From: Sipunculus nudus
Lineage: Eukaryota; Annelida; Sipuncula; Golfingiida; Sipunculidae
Direction: 5' to 3'
Length of the DNA: 64,000 nt
Assembly (NCBI GenBank): GCA_026874595.1
Contig: CM049314.1
Location: 37,677,229 to 37,741,228, forward strand
Shown here piece by piece: positions 11,841-22,633 of this stretch. The position numbers and the translations under genes were made by a program. The stretch's first letter is position 1; the number at the start of each line of letters is the position of its first letter. Below the pieces are notes generated by a model. It ran no database searches. It saw nothing but the letters and a program-made list of their open reading frames with translations, and had not been told where the DNA came from.

Positions 11841-11921
11841 GCTCTAGACTTGGTGCTATTTTAACTAGCTGCTAATGAGGTTGGCCACCATGTAACCACC
11901 ACCCTCAAGTGGATCAGACAT
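11841..11921 (-). repeat. Arm B of an 81-bp inverted repeat pair
   Basis: Reverse complement of 10316-10396; coordinate sums are constant at 22237. Confidence 0.8.
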
Positions 11922-12046
11922 GTTATTGCCTGGGATTGCATACTGTAAAATTTGTCTGTACAGAACCAAAGTATGTTTACACACAACACACACACACTGA
12001 ATTTTGAATAACATAAAGCACATTTACATCTATATATGATTTTTAA

Positions 12047-12105
<59 letters not shown>

Positions 12106-12192
12106 TTACAGACATATAGTTTACATATAAATTGTATGTTATTTTTTTATTTTTGACATATTAAAGTTACATATTATATATATATATATACA

Positions 12193-12257
<65 letters not shown>

Positions 12258-12259
12258 TA

Positions 12260-13019
12260 TTATACATTAATATTTCATAACAATATAATAAAAAAATAAT
12301 ATAATATAGTATAATATAAGAATTAAAATACTGTATATACCATTACATATATACTCTGATGTGTTTATATGCATAAGTATTGAAAAGCCTGAATTTAATG
12401 AACATGAAATGTGAAAATGTAACTAAAAAGCCCTTAAATCTCTGTAGATAAAGCAGGACTAGACTGGTACCCTGCACAATTAATGATTGACAAAACCCTA
12501 GTTAAGCTATATAAATCATACAAAAATAATTAAAAAATAACAATGGGCAACCTATTTACATATACTAGTGTGAAGGGCAACACTTGTAGAATACGATTAT
12601 TTATACTTTTTCTCCTGATGTGACCGGGATTGGCTGCTTTTAATCAGTGAAATTAAGCTTGTTGATGCTGATATGCTAACTCTGACATGAAGCGGCGTCA
12701 TGAACAAGGGTTGAATTCTTCAATTGTTTTCGCTAGTAACGATCTCTTACTGGTCATTTCATGTAAATAACCACTCAGGACATCATTAAATGTAACAGTT
12801 TGATGAAAAAACTTTGATTAATTAAGATAAATACTCATTCTAACACTGAAGCGATCTTCGCCAACATGCACGCCGCCTAGTGGTAGAAGTTTGAAACGGC
12901 TAATTATGCGTGGGTAAATCTGCACAGCATGTTTGATTGTGCTCCACCCCCTCTTTTCAGGACCTTGGGATCAGTAATATTTTTGCTCAGATAACTCTTA
13001 TTGAAAAATACTATTTAAA
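12260..13019. other. No gene recognised
   Basis: AT-rich. Near 12868 the sequence GCCGCCTAGTGGTAGAAG, read on the - strand, contains ACCACTAGGCGGC. This resembles the CTCF core, but a single match is weak evidence. Confidence 0.4.
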
Positions 13020-13180
13020 GGTCAGGGTAGGGGCCAGGTACTTGTACCTGTACCTAGGTACACAATTCAGAGTTCATGTACCTGTACCTTCCTGTCATGA
13101 GAAGTAAGTACCTTGTACGTGTACCTGTACGTGGAACTAAAGTACCTGTACCTGGTACTCAGGATTTGATACTGACATTT
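13020..13180 (+). repeat. Dispersed repeat rich in GTACCTGTACC, copy 2
   Basis: Starts CAGGGTAGGGGCCAGGTACT, followed by CTTGTACCTGTACCTAGGTA. It matches copy 1 at 10557 over its first ~150 bp. The tandem GTACCT hexamers create short open frames that have no meaning as protein. Confidence 0.6.
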
Positions 13181-13448
13181 GAATTAGACACCAGGCTCGG
13201 GTCAGTTTCATGTACAGAGCTCACAGTCAGGGCAGTAAGCTATCTAAGGCAGGGGTAATTATATAGCATTCATCTCTGCTGCCTTTCTAGCTAGCTACCT
13301 GGCTAGCAACCTGGGCAACCTCCAACCTCTAAATAGGAAGTTCATTGCAGCATTATATTATCAGCACAAGTATAAAGCAACCAACAGGGAATAGATACAG
13401 GGGGTTGCCTACATGCCCCTTGTTTAAAGTTCGCTAGTATGTACACTG

Positions 13449-13560
13449 AACAGGGTTGGGACCAGATACCTGTATCTGTATCTAGGTACACAATTCACAG
13501 TTATGTGAATTAATGGTAAGATACTGGAATACTATAACTGGACATCAGGTTTGGTCAAGT
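13449..13560 (+). repeat. Dispersed repeat, diverged copy 3
   Basis: CAGGGTTGGGACCAGATACC followed by TGTATCTGTATCTAGGTACA is a decayed copy of the 13020 repeat, about 430 bp downstream in the same orientation. Confidence 0.55.
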
Positions 13561-14194
13561 AAGGTACTGAGCTTTCATCCCTGCCAGGGCTGTTGCCTAA
13601 ACCAGGCAGGGGTAATTTCTAAGCTTTCAACCCTATAGCCTTTAAACTTAGTGGACTTGGGCTGGTAGCATGCTGGGCTAGATACCTCTAGCCTCAGGGT
13701 TCCTAACAAAGGATATGGACAGTGTTGCTTTTATGCCCATGTAAGATACCTGTTGTCCATTATGTATAAAGAACATGGGTGTAGGATAAACGTAGAAGTA
13801 AAGAAAATACATAATCACTAAACTCCCAACATAAGCCAAACAAAAGCAGAACTTCCCATTTTACAGAGAAAGCCTCCATAATTTAAAGTGTTGTGCTCCA
13901 AGAGATTTTGACTTAAAACCATTACTCCGGAGCTCAAACCTTGATTTGAAATATAAACATTTTATGAAAGTTTTTTAGTTCTGTATTAATAACTTTGTAA
14001 ACTTTATCAGCTTTGTTCATTTATATCACATTTACTAAATCAATCTTACATTAGCCAGGTGTGTATTTTTCCTGATGACATAAGAAATTATCATTTAATA
14101 CTATAATGTGTATTCTGCCATTCTATTATAACTTATTATTGCATATCTAGATGTATTTAATGCAATTATCATTAGTTCGTATACATCTTTAAAA

Positions 14195-14300
14195 TGTACT
14201 TGTACCTGTACCTAGGTACTTTCTAAAGTACCTGTACCTGTAACAAGGTACTTTACAAAAATGCTGTACCTGACCATTTTGTAAGTACCTGTACCCAAAC
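14195..14300. repeat. GTACCTGTACC block, copy 4
   Basis: Several GTACCTGTACC blocks end at GTACCTGTACCCAAACACAC. It may be the opposite end of the element starting at 13020, but the terminal sequences do not form a convincing inverted repeat. Confidence 0.45.
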
Positions 14301-14593
14301 ACACCATCTAGATGTCTAGAATCTGCCAACTGTGTCAGATTTTGCAATAGTTAAAGTTATGCTCTGTATCTATAAATAACTTTGGCAGACTGCCAACCAT
14401 TTCAGATTTGCCAACAGGTCAAGTGTCAGTCTGTAAGAGCCAGTGGTAAGTTTCAGTCTGTAAGATCCAGCGGTGTGGTTACAAGTGGCACATTAGGTAC
14501 CCTTGACCTGGGGGAGAGCTGAGCCTCCATTGCCAGGATGCATGAGTAGGTGTGACCCAATACCAAGGCTAAACGAGGAACTTGTTCTAAGAT

Positions 14594-14909
14594 TTTATAG
14601 GGAAAAAGCTAAAAAACATTTTAAAATTATCTTCTCCGAAACCATGCTGCCAAATTGTCAATTCATTTGTCCCATGCAGTATCCCTCCCTTGCAAAAAGA
14701 ACATATAGGAAATATCCTGACTGATACATCCTAGTTTTAAAATGTCCTTGTCCAAAATGTGCAGGTCCAAAACGTCCATTTGGCTGAAATCATAATGACT
14801 AAGGTAGATATGCAGGACATGAGAGGATCAGTATTAAATTTTTAAAATAAACATACATACTGCCAAACTTTGCACAGGTTCACATTAGGTCTTTAGGCCT
14901 TGGTTTTTT
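14594..14909 (+). repeat. ~315-bp dispersed repeat, copy A
   Basis: Closely similar, in the same orientation, to 30116-30420. Shared landmarks in order are GCTGCCAAATTGTC, CCTGACTGATACATCCTAGT, AACGTCCATTTGGC, ATGCAGGACAT and GCACAGGTTCACATTAGG. No coding potential and no terminal inverted repeats were seen, so the class is unknown. Confidence 0.75.
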
Positions 14910-16990
14910 AAAACAACAAAATTGTTATGATAAGTCATAATATTCAAATATGATAAAATACTAGGAACTAATGTAAGTGCACATTGACATGTTAAGATTT
15001 AATAAGATGTGAATCCTTGCAACATTTTATTTGTATCCCTTAAAGTTGGCAGGGCCTTGATATGAACAACACTGTTACACTAAGTTAATCAGTAAATATG
15101 GGCAAACTTTCATGATATTAATTTATATGGCCATATATTTAACCATTGAAACCTTTTAATTTGTTTATGATTTTATTAATCGATTTTATGATTTTTTAAA
15201 AATTTTGTTTATTTTTTTTTATGATATGAAACCTTTCATATAACACTTAAGCCCATATTTTCCTTATTGCATAATTAAATTGTTACATCCAGACAGGTTC
15301 TAGTGAAATATGTTGAACCAAAAATTAGGTCACAGTATGCATAAATAGTTCACATCAGTTATAATTATCTCACTCTGTAACCCATGCAGTGGAACTATGA
15401 TTTTGGGTACTTTGAAGGTCACATTCGTTTGACTGCATGTTCATGTCTGTTAATTGGACCTCAGATGTTCAATAATGTGCCTCATTTACACAGATGTGTG
15501 ATTGCATGTCGGCATGAAAAGTTTGAACCAAATTGGCCCAATCAGCCCAACACAAATGTCATTACAAATGGATTACTGGTATTGATAATTGTGCCCAGTG
15601 ACACTACACCTGCATGCTGGCACTGGGTGTGTGAGGAACCCCCAAAAGGTGCACTTGTTTATGACTTAAACACGGCCCAAGGGTAAGGCCTCTAATTAAA
15701 CCTGCAGAGCCAAATGTGATAAATCCCTACACCTCGGTTGAGATTTAAACCAATGATCTTCAGGCTTTCAGTCATTTGTTCAACCCCTAGACCATGGATG
15801 TCAGTCCTGAGTACTAACACATCTGTTCATTCAATTATTATTAACATTTTTTTTCTTTTTGATATCACAGCATGAACTGCCTGGGAGATACGTTTTACTC
15901 TCAGTGTGTGTTAATTGTTAGTACAGAGTTATAGCACATGATACTGATAGTGATGACAGTACCAGGTCTGTTTGAGTAACGGTTCAACAAGGGCTTCCCT
16001 TTGATCAATCATTTGGGGATAAAGTTCAAAGTTCACTGATCAGAATTCATCAGGGTACAAACATGCACAAAGAAGGTACACTGCTATGGTTCAGCCATAC
16101 TTGTTTTTCATAGGTAAGTAATTTATTATTAGGTCTCTGCCCTTCATTTTTTTTAAAATAAATTTTATCGCGGAAAAATCATACAATACACATTTCACAC
16201 ATACTTGTACACAATCGCATCAAATACAATATATACAATTTATACAAAGCACATTGCCTGGATATTATTCCAACTTTACTTTAAATTTTTAATCCTTGAA
16301 TAAAACTTGCACATGCAGTATATACATGTAATATAGTGGTCTTTAAAGAATACCTTTTTCCCTTGCTTTTTCTTTCAATACTAAAACTACAATGCTCACT
16401 GTTATGCTACAGTATGTTATAGAACTTTTCCTTATTTTCTCCAAGTTTTCTAAATGTGCAGTTTATTTTTCTATTTTGCTATTATATGTTCCGTTTTCTC
16501 TATATATTTCAGTCCTTAACATATTCATTTAGAATTAGAATTTTAGATGCTCATGATTTATATAAAGATTACACATGCACAGTGGAGTCATTCAGTTTGT
16601 CCTGTTATGGGCATAATCTTTTATTACATTTTGAAAAAGAAAAAGTAAAGTCATTGGCATCTTTTCTACAATACCCAATCATTTTCATTTATTTTTATTT
16701 TATTTTTGCTACTTTCCTATCAACCTCGTGCAATACACAGGTGTCATCCTGAGCAACCTGATCCTAGTTAATCAAAATTACACTCAGGTATGACACTGGT
16801 CCGTCCAAGACTGACGGTCGGTGCTTCTTATACAAGTTGTCATTTTTTTCCACTCATCACTGAAATATCAGTAATGATGTTGTCTGACCAGTTTCTGATC
16901 AGACTGAGACACCCAGTAGCAGAATTTTTGCTTAACTCTCACATATTCTGATGACTCTTTCACCAGGTTGCAAGAGGTAATATAGTTTAG
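14910..16990. other. No gene recognised
   Basis: AT-rich sequence. A 100-codon open frame at 15384-15686 is followed by a donor-like GGGTAAGG, but its protein resembles nothing I know. No RNA gene or structured repeat was seen. Confidence 0.4.
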
Positions 16991-16997
16991 GCTTACT

Positions 16998-17165
16998 GGC
17001 CTCTGTGGCTCAGTGGTAGAGCATATACAGCTCCTGGACTCAAAACAGGAAGAGTGTGAGTTTTCTATTATCAGCTAAGGTGGTGAGATTTTTCACAGTG
17101 GTACCCCACATAGGGTGTGTGCCCTGCAGGCTTAAATAAATGGGAATGCCATGCACAACAGCCAT
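16998..17165 (+). mobile_element. tRNA-derived SINE-like element
   Basis: The head contains TGGCTCAGTGGTAGAGC at 17006-17022, a strong match to the internal RNA polymerase III A box. A degraded B box (GTGAGTTTTCT) follows at about the right distance. The cloverleaf is not intact, so this is a SINE or tRNA pseudogene rather than a working tRNA. The 3' boundary is uncertain. Confidence 0.5.
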
Positions 17166-17460
17166 GTTTCACTCACAAACGAGTTGGCCTATAGAGGGTA
17201 CCGCTGTGGTATGACCCAGCAATGGGGAAGATAAAACACAAGATTCTCCAAGTGCAGTAGTCATCAGGCCCAGTTAACAAAGGATATAAAACGTGAGGAA
17301 GCATGTGATACTGTCCTGTCACAGAGTCTGAAACCAGAATGGAATTCTTCAGATGTACATATACTTAGTCAAGATAGCATTAATATAACAACAAAACATA
17401 TTAAAAAAATATTGATCAGGCCTAGTTATTTTGTGTACCGGTACCTGTAAGCAACTTAAA

Positions 17461-17645
17461 ACAACAAGTTCTGAAAATATTTTGATGAAATTTGTGGAGG
17501 GGCAGGATGACATCCAAGACACAATTGAATTTCAGAAGTAATCTGAGCTATATGCTAATATTGGGCTAGCTTTGTTCTGGTGGTGACCCAGGATGGGGCT
17601 GTTGCACTATGATAGTTTAATGAAAATCCTGGCAGATGTGTGAGT
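17461..17645 (+). repeat. ~180-bp direct repeat, copy 1
   Basis: Matches 17932-18105 at roughly 85% by eye. Shared blocks include GGATGACATCCAAGACACAA and TGCACTATGATRGTTTRATG. Its nature is unknown. Confidence 0.7.
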
Positions 17646-17931
17646 TATAAGACTGCATTTTGTTTAATTCTCTTTAACTTTTGGCAGTCTGTTGTGGCCA
17701 AACCTGCAGCTGTGATTTATACATGTGTCAGTCAGGGAATTTATCTAGCTATGAGGATTTCACCCTAAATCTGATTACCTCCTTATATTCAGCTGAGTAT
17801 GTGGACAATTTTAATGAAATATATATTCTTTTATTTATATATTTCCTATCTACACATAAATATTACAGTAACATTTCTTCACTGATACACTAATATTAAT
17901 AATAATAATAATAATATTAAGTCAGAAGTTC

Positions 17932-18105
17932 TGAACAGTTTGATGAAATTTGTGGAGGAGCAGGATGACATCCAAGACACAATTGAATTTGGGAAGTAAT
18001 CTGAGGTATTGGGTATTATTGGGTTGACTTTGTTTTGGAGGTGACCCGGGATGGAGCTGTTGCACTATGATGGTTTGATGAAAATCCTGACAGATGTGTA
18101 TAAAA
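17932..18105 (+). repeat. ~180-bp direct repeat, copy 2
   Basis: Second copy of the 17461 repeat, about 470 bp downstream in the same orientation. An (AAT)n tract lies directly before it at 17893-17920. The - strand open frame across this copy is a chance reading of the repeat. Confidence 0.7.
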
Positions 18106-18597
18106 TGTGTTTCTTTAAAAATATCACTACTAATAATAAAAATACAGTATGTTAATGAATACTTGTTTTGTATTATCAGTCCAGGCAGCTGCAAGCAGTA
18201 TATACAAAGGGCCATGGAGTACAACTCATTCAAACTGTCACAAGCTGTCACACTGATACTGTTATCATTACCTCAGTCCGGAGAGTTGTTGAACCTGACT
18301 TGTTTTGTTCTTCTGTTTACCTCTCTGACAGGTGGTCATATGGTACCGAGCAGCAGTGAGTGATTATTTGGAGGGGAGTATTGATTGTATTGTCTCACAA
18401 GGAAAACAGAAAGGTATGTTTTCAATCCTACATTGTATTACCGGTGGGCAAAATTTATGGTCTATAAAATTTATGGTCTATAAAATATATATATATAAAT
18501 TGTAGTTGATTTAAGTTTGATGTTTTTTTGTATGGCAGATCTTACTGTGTGTTCATTTCTTTTAAACTGATGCTGTAGTAAAGATGTGTTGTATGAT

Positions 18598-18598
18598 T

Positions 18599-18665
<67 letters not shown>
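18598..18665. repeat. (AT)n microsatellite
   Basis: Nearly 70 bp of AT/TA dinucleotides with one slip near 18608. Confidence 0.95.
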
Positions 18666-18669
<4 letters not shown>

Positions 18670-19859
18670 GGGGAGAAAAGAGAGTGTCTGAATATACTCT
18701 GAAATTATAAATAATATGATTGTAATCAATTATGTTGTATGAGCATACTTTTAATTGCAAACTTTTGACTGATATCCATAAACAAATGTGCTTTTAAGTC
18801 ATTAGACTCAGGAATATATAATGTTTCTTCAAATTTTATGTACGATGTGTTTATATATATTATATTATATCATAAATATGTAAGGAATGGCTTTTATGTA
18901 TCTTGATTTTATGTACATAGAAATTTTCTTTATGCACTGCAAAACCACTGCTTGTTTGAGATATTTCTTTTGTACAGCTGCAACATCTTTCCCTGTACCT
19001 TCCCCTTCCCCTCAGATCAGCGAATGTCTTAAATGTTTGATGTGACTTTTGCTTCTTTGTATGTGCTTCTGTTATGGAGTAGGAAAGTGCATGTCAGACT
19101 GAACAATTAATGACTTCTCATAATTGATGACACCGACAACCAGTCATCCGGTCACACACCTATAGTTTAATCAGAAAACAGTACACCAAACCATTAAGGT
19201 CTATTTTAAGTCTGTACAAACAGAAATAGTGTCACAGAATGACTTATGTGTTTAGTCTTTATGAGGGAATGGTAAAACACAATTAAAACATGTTATTTTA
19301 TGAGACTCCACATGTGTATATAAGCACTGTCCTCCAAATAGGACTTGTAGGTCAGTCAATAACGGGATGTATGTCAGATCAGACTTGGGATTTTCCAGAT
19401 TACTTTCATCCAATAAAATCTGGCAAAACTTATAAAGTCAACTTACAACTCTGATGTAATTGTGACCTACTTTGGGTCATCCAATAAGGTTTAGCTTTTA
19501 TGACAAAATGCAGAAATATGGACATGTAAGTCTCATATGTCACCTGAAGGCTCTGTAACAAAACTATCTGTAGTGCGCACTGAGAGTCAGAGAGACGGAC
19601 AATCTCTTGCCAGGCCGGCAGGCCGCGGCAGAGATTTTCCCAGACTCTGTCCTGTGAATAAAGACTTCTACCATCAAACTGGTCTTGGAACATTGTCTGC
19701 CACGCGCATCAGCAACCGTATGTGATACAGGTGGAGACATCCCGAACACCCCACATTGTATCACTTCTGCCTCCCTTGATTTGGAAGCATGAACTGGTCA
19801 TGCATTTGTTACTGAGTAATCTATGCTGTCTGCTGCCTGAACCATTCACACATATATGT

Positions 19860-21510
19860 GTCAAGGTGGAGACTGTGATCTAGCAGAATCTGAGTTTCTG
19901 TTGGTAGAAACTACGATCCGAGACTCTGCTGGTAGAAACCACAATCTCTAGTACGCTCCAAAGGCAGGGGAAATCTTGTGCTTTTAAAGAAGCAACTGAT
20001 TTTCACGCTGCCTGCTTTGACCAATTATGATACATTTAGACACCAGATGGCGGTTCGTTGTCTGCTGAAAAAAAACGTGCATATGATGTGACAAGCAGCC
20101 AACCAGATGCCAATAAACAAACACTTAACAAGCATCCTGGCTCCCCCATAGCTGCGCTTTAAGCGCTGCTTGATGACAGTTTTTTGACGAATTTTAATCG
20201 CTCCCTCTGCAATCTCGAATCATGGACCGATTCGATAATGACATTATGACTGTGTTAGCGTAGCCGTGTATCCGTTGTCTGCAGAACTGAAACCAGCCAG
20301 CAAGGTGTGCACACATCCTTTATTGTTATGGTTCGTTTGAATTACAGCTCACCGGCCGGGGGTCCTATGTACCCAAGGCCCTAAGCAAACAAGGTCTGGA
20401 GCCAATTTCTCTGAGCCTGTGGCCTGTTCAGACGGTTACCGGGACGATGAGCTGTCACTCAAAACAAAATGAACAACATATGCTCCGTGTATTCCTCACT
20501 TGGCTGTGTCTTATATCACAAGGTCTCATCTGATTGGACAAGAATACAGTGCTCCCCTCTGGTGTAGCAATTCAGGATACGAGGTCATAACAAACAGCGC
20601 TTACGATAAAGATAGTAGGCCTATCGTAAAGCGCTGTGTAAGGAGCGTAGATCTCTACCAGTAGAAACTCTGATTCTACTGTTAGAGACTCCAATCACAG
20701 TTTCTACCAGTAGAAAATGCTGTCCTACTGGTAGGAACTTCAATTCTACTGAAAGGAACTCTAATTCTGTTGGTGCAATCCCCAAATAAGTTTCTTTGCT
20801 TGTAAAAAAAAAAGAGTCACAAGAAGAAAAGTAACAAATTTGGGTAGGAAAAACAGACAAAAATATTGTTTGAAGGATATATTTAAAAATTAAATATGTG
20901 ACTTTTCTTCATACTTAAAATTGTGAATTTATTTCTTGTGACTTTTTCATCTTCAAAAACCTGTGACTTCCTACCTGTATGTCCTTGTTACTAATTACTC
21001 AATGGGTTTGAAGCATGTCTCAGGCAAGGAACCATTGTGTTGTAAAAAATTATTAATCTTGATGTTTGTCCTTCTAACAAAACTACTCACTAGGTGGGAA
21101 AGATATCACAGGTAAGGCATTAATTAGGTCTTCACTTTTTTTTCATTGAAAGATGCCACATCTGAAAGGTTTAGATAAAGGTGTGCTTAATCAGTGATCA
21201 TCGATTGATCGCAGTTTCTGCTGGTAGGAACTGTGGAGTCTCTATCAGTTGAATTTGAGTTTCTACAGGTAGATTCTGATCTATATAAAGGTTGAGACTG
21301 CGATCTGGTAGATAAAGGTATCCTTAATTTGTTATCCTGAATCTATCACGGTTTCTACTGGTAGGAACTGTGATTGGAGTCTCTACCAGTAGAATCGGAG
21401 TTCCTACTGGTAGAGATAACAATCATGGTTTCTACCAGCAGAGACTGCGATCAAAGTTTCTACCAGTAGAAACTTTGATTCTACCAGATCGCAGTCTCTA
21501 CCCTGACATA
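19860..21510. repeat. Interrupted dyad-symmetric minisatellite
   Basis: Three clusters (about 19890-19955, 20643-20780 and 21205-21510) contain many copies of a self-complementary ~17-bp core, TTTCTACCAGTAGAAA or its variants CTACTGGTAG and CTGCTGGTAG. In the last cluster cores occur at about 21352, 21379, 21401, 21429 and 21460. They are separated by short linkers rich in GATT/GATC. Between the clusters lies ordinary sequence. Each core can form a small hairpin. Confidence 0.75.
20020..20480. promoter_or_regulatory. GC-richer patch with CTCF/YY1-like motif
   Basis: ACACCAGATGGCGGTTCG at 20040-20057 matches the animal CTCF core pattern (CACCAGATGGCG) and also resembles a YY1 site. The surrounding 400 bp are less AT-rich than the neighbourhood. 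There is no exon evidence nearby, so function is a guess. Confidence 0.25.
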
Positions 21511-22139
21511 TGTATCAATATTTTAAGTAGAATAACTGACATTACAATTATCCTTTACCTTTCAAGTATAACAGAGTTCATTAAATGTGAGAAAAAATCA
21601 ACATATACTGTCAAGTTGCATTTTTTCTTCAAAAATATTCCAAATTTGCCATATTCCCATAAGGAAATTTATCTAAAAAATAAAGAAAAATGTTAATAAA
21701 ACACCAACACAGGTGGGCAATCATTTATGCTAAATTCTTTATGTCCTCATTTGTATACCATGTATGTTATTCATATCTGTAGCATCAAAAGTCTAAATTA
21801 AAATGTAAAGTAATATTCTAAATAATTTCAGATATCTAATATAAATTATTACAAAGACAAGAATAATTTATATCATTTGAAGTTCCCTTGAGTGCTTGTT
21901 AATTAGATCAGATTTTTCATGCACAATATAATAACGGATATAATCTATGGTATAATAATGGATATACTCTGTAATATAATAAATTATTATGTATATATTC
22001 TAATGGTTATCATATGGAAAGATAGAAAAAATGGAACCCTTGTGTCAAATGCGAAAAAATAAGACTGCAAATAAAAATCCAGCCACAGTATTTATGGATG
22101 TATTTGGCTTGTGGCCAGAGTGGAGGGGTCTGGGGATGC

Positions 22140-22633
22140 ACTTAAAGGAACATGTACACAGCATGTTGAATTTACATGAAAAATAGTCTTCTCTTGGTAA
22201 TAAAATAGTATATGCCAAATATTTTACTGAAACCTTTAGCTTACTCCTGTACTGGAGTGCTATATAAGTGGACTGGGTGCGATTACTAGCACTAACATAA
22301 ACACAGCGCAAATGCCACCTGTGTTTTCCCATTTATTTTAGGCATATAACTGGCTTTTGCAACTTGACATGTTCATGTTTGTGCTACTTTTTGTTTGCTA
22401 TCTGTAAGCATGCGCAAAATCTGACCTCCAGTCACATGGCCTTGTTATGGTAAACAGCACACATGGACCATGTTTACTCACACCCAGAACCATAACAAAG
22501 TGTCAAGTGGCAGAAGGGGAGGTACTGAGACCTTGCCTGGGGATGATTTTGCTGGAAACTTTTGTTTAAAACAGTATTTAAACGGTAGTGTGAAAAATAG
22601 ACATATATTGCTCCTGATTATGTCCCTTTAAGT
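22140..22633. mobile_element. MITE-like element, ~494 bp
   Basis: ACTTAAAGGAACAT at the left end and ATGTCCCTTTAAGT at the right end are inverted repeats with 13 of 14 positions complementary. Inside lies another dyad (GTTATGGTAAACAGC near 22445 against GAACCATAACAAAG near 22490). No coding capacity. No clear target duplication was seen. Confidence 0.45.

Larger units (their letters stand above)
8950..12260. repeat. Cluster of long (AT)n microsatellites
   Basis: Tracts of AT/TA dinucleotides lie at about 8956-8992, 9086-9116, 9385-9447, 10452-10512, 11126-11154, 12052-12102 and 12172-12250. The region between them is also very AT-rich. No coding exon was found. Confidence 0.9.

Noticed and set aside
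15384-15686. 100-codon + strand open frame followed by a donor-like GGGTAAGG
   Set aside because: The protein resembles nothing known, has mixed low-complexity content, and no neighbouring exon in phase was found.
18168-18359. Possible exon with acceptor ATTATCAG and strong donor GTGAGTG at about 18353
   Set aside because: Two frames are open, neither with a recognisable protein, and no partner exon was found. Kept only as a weak possibility.
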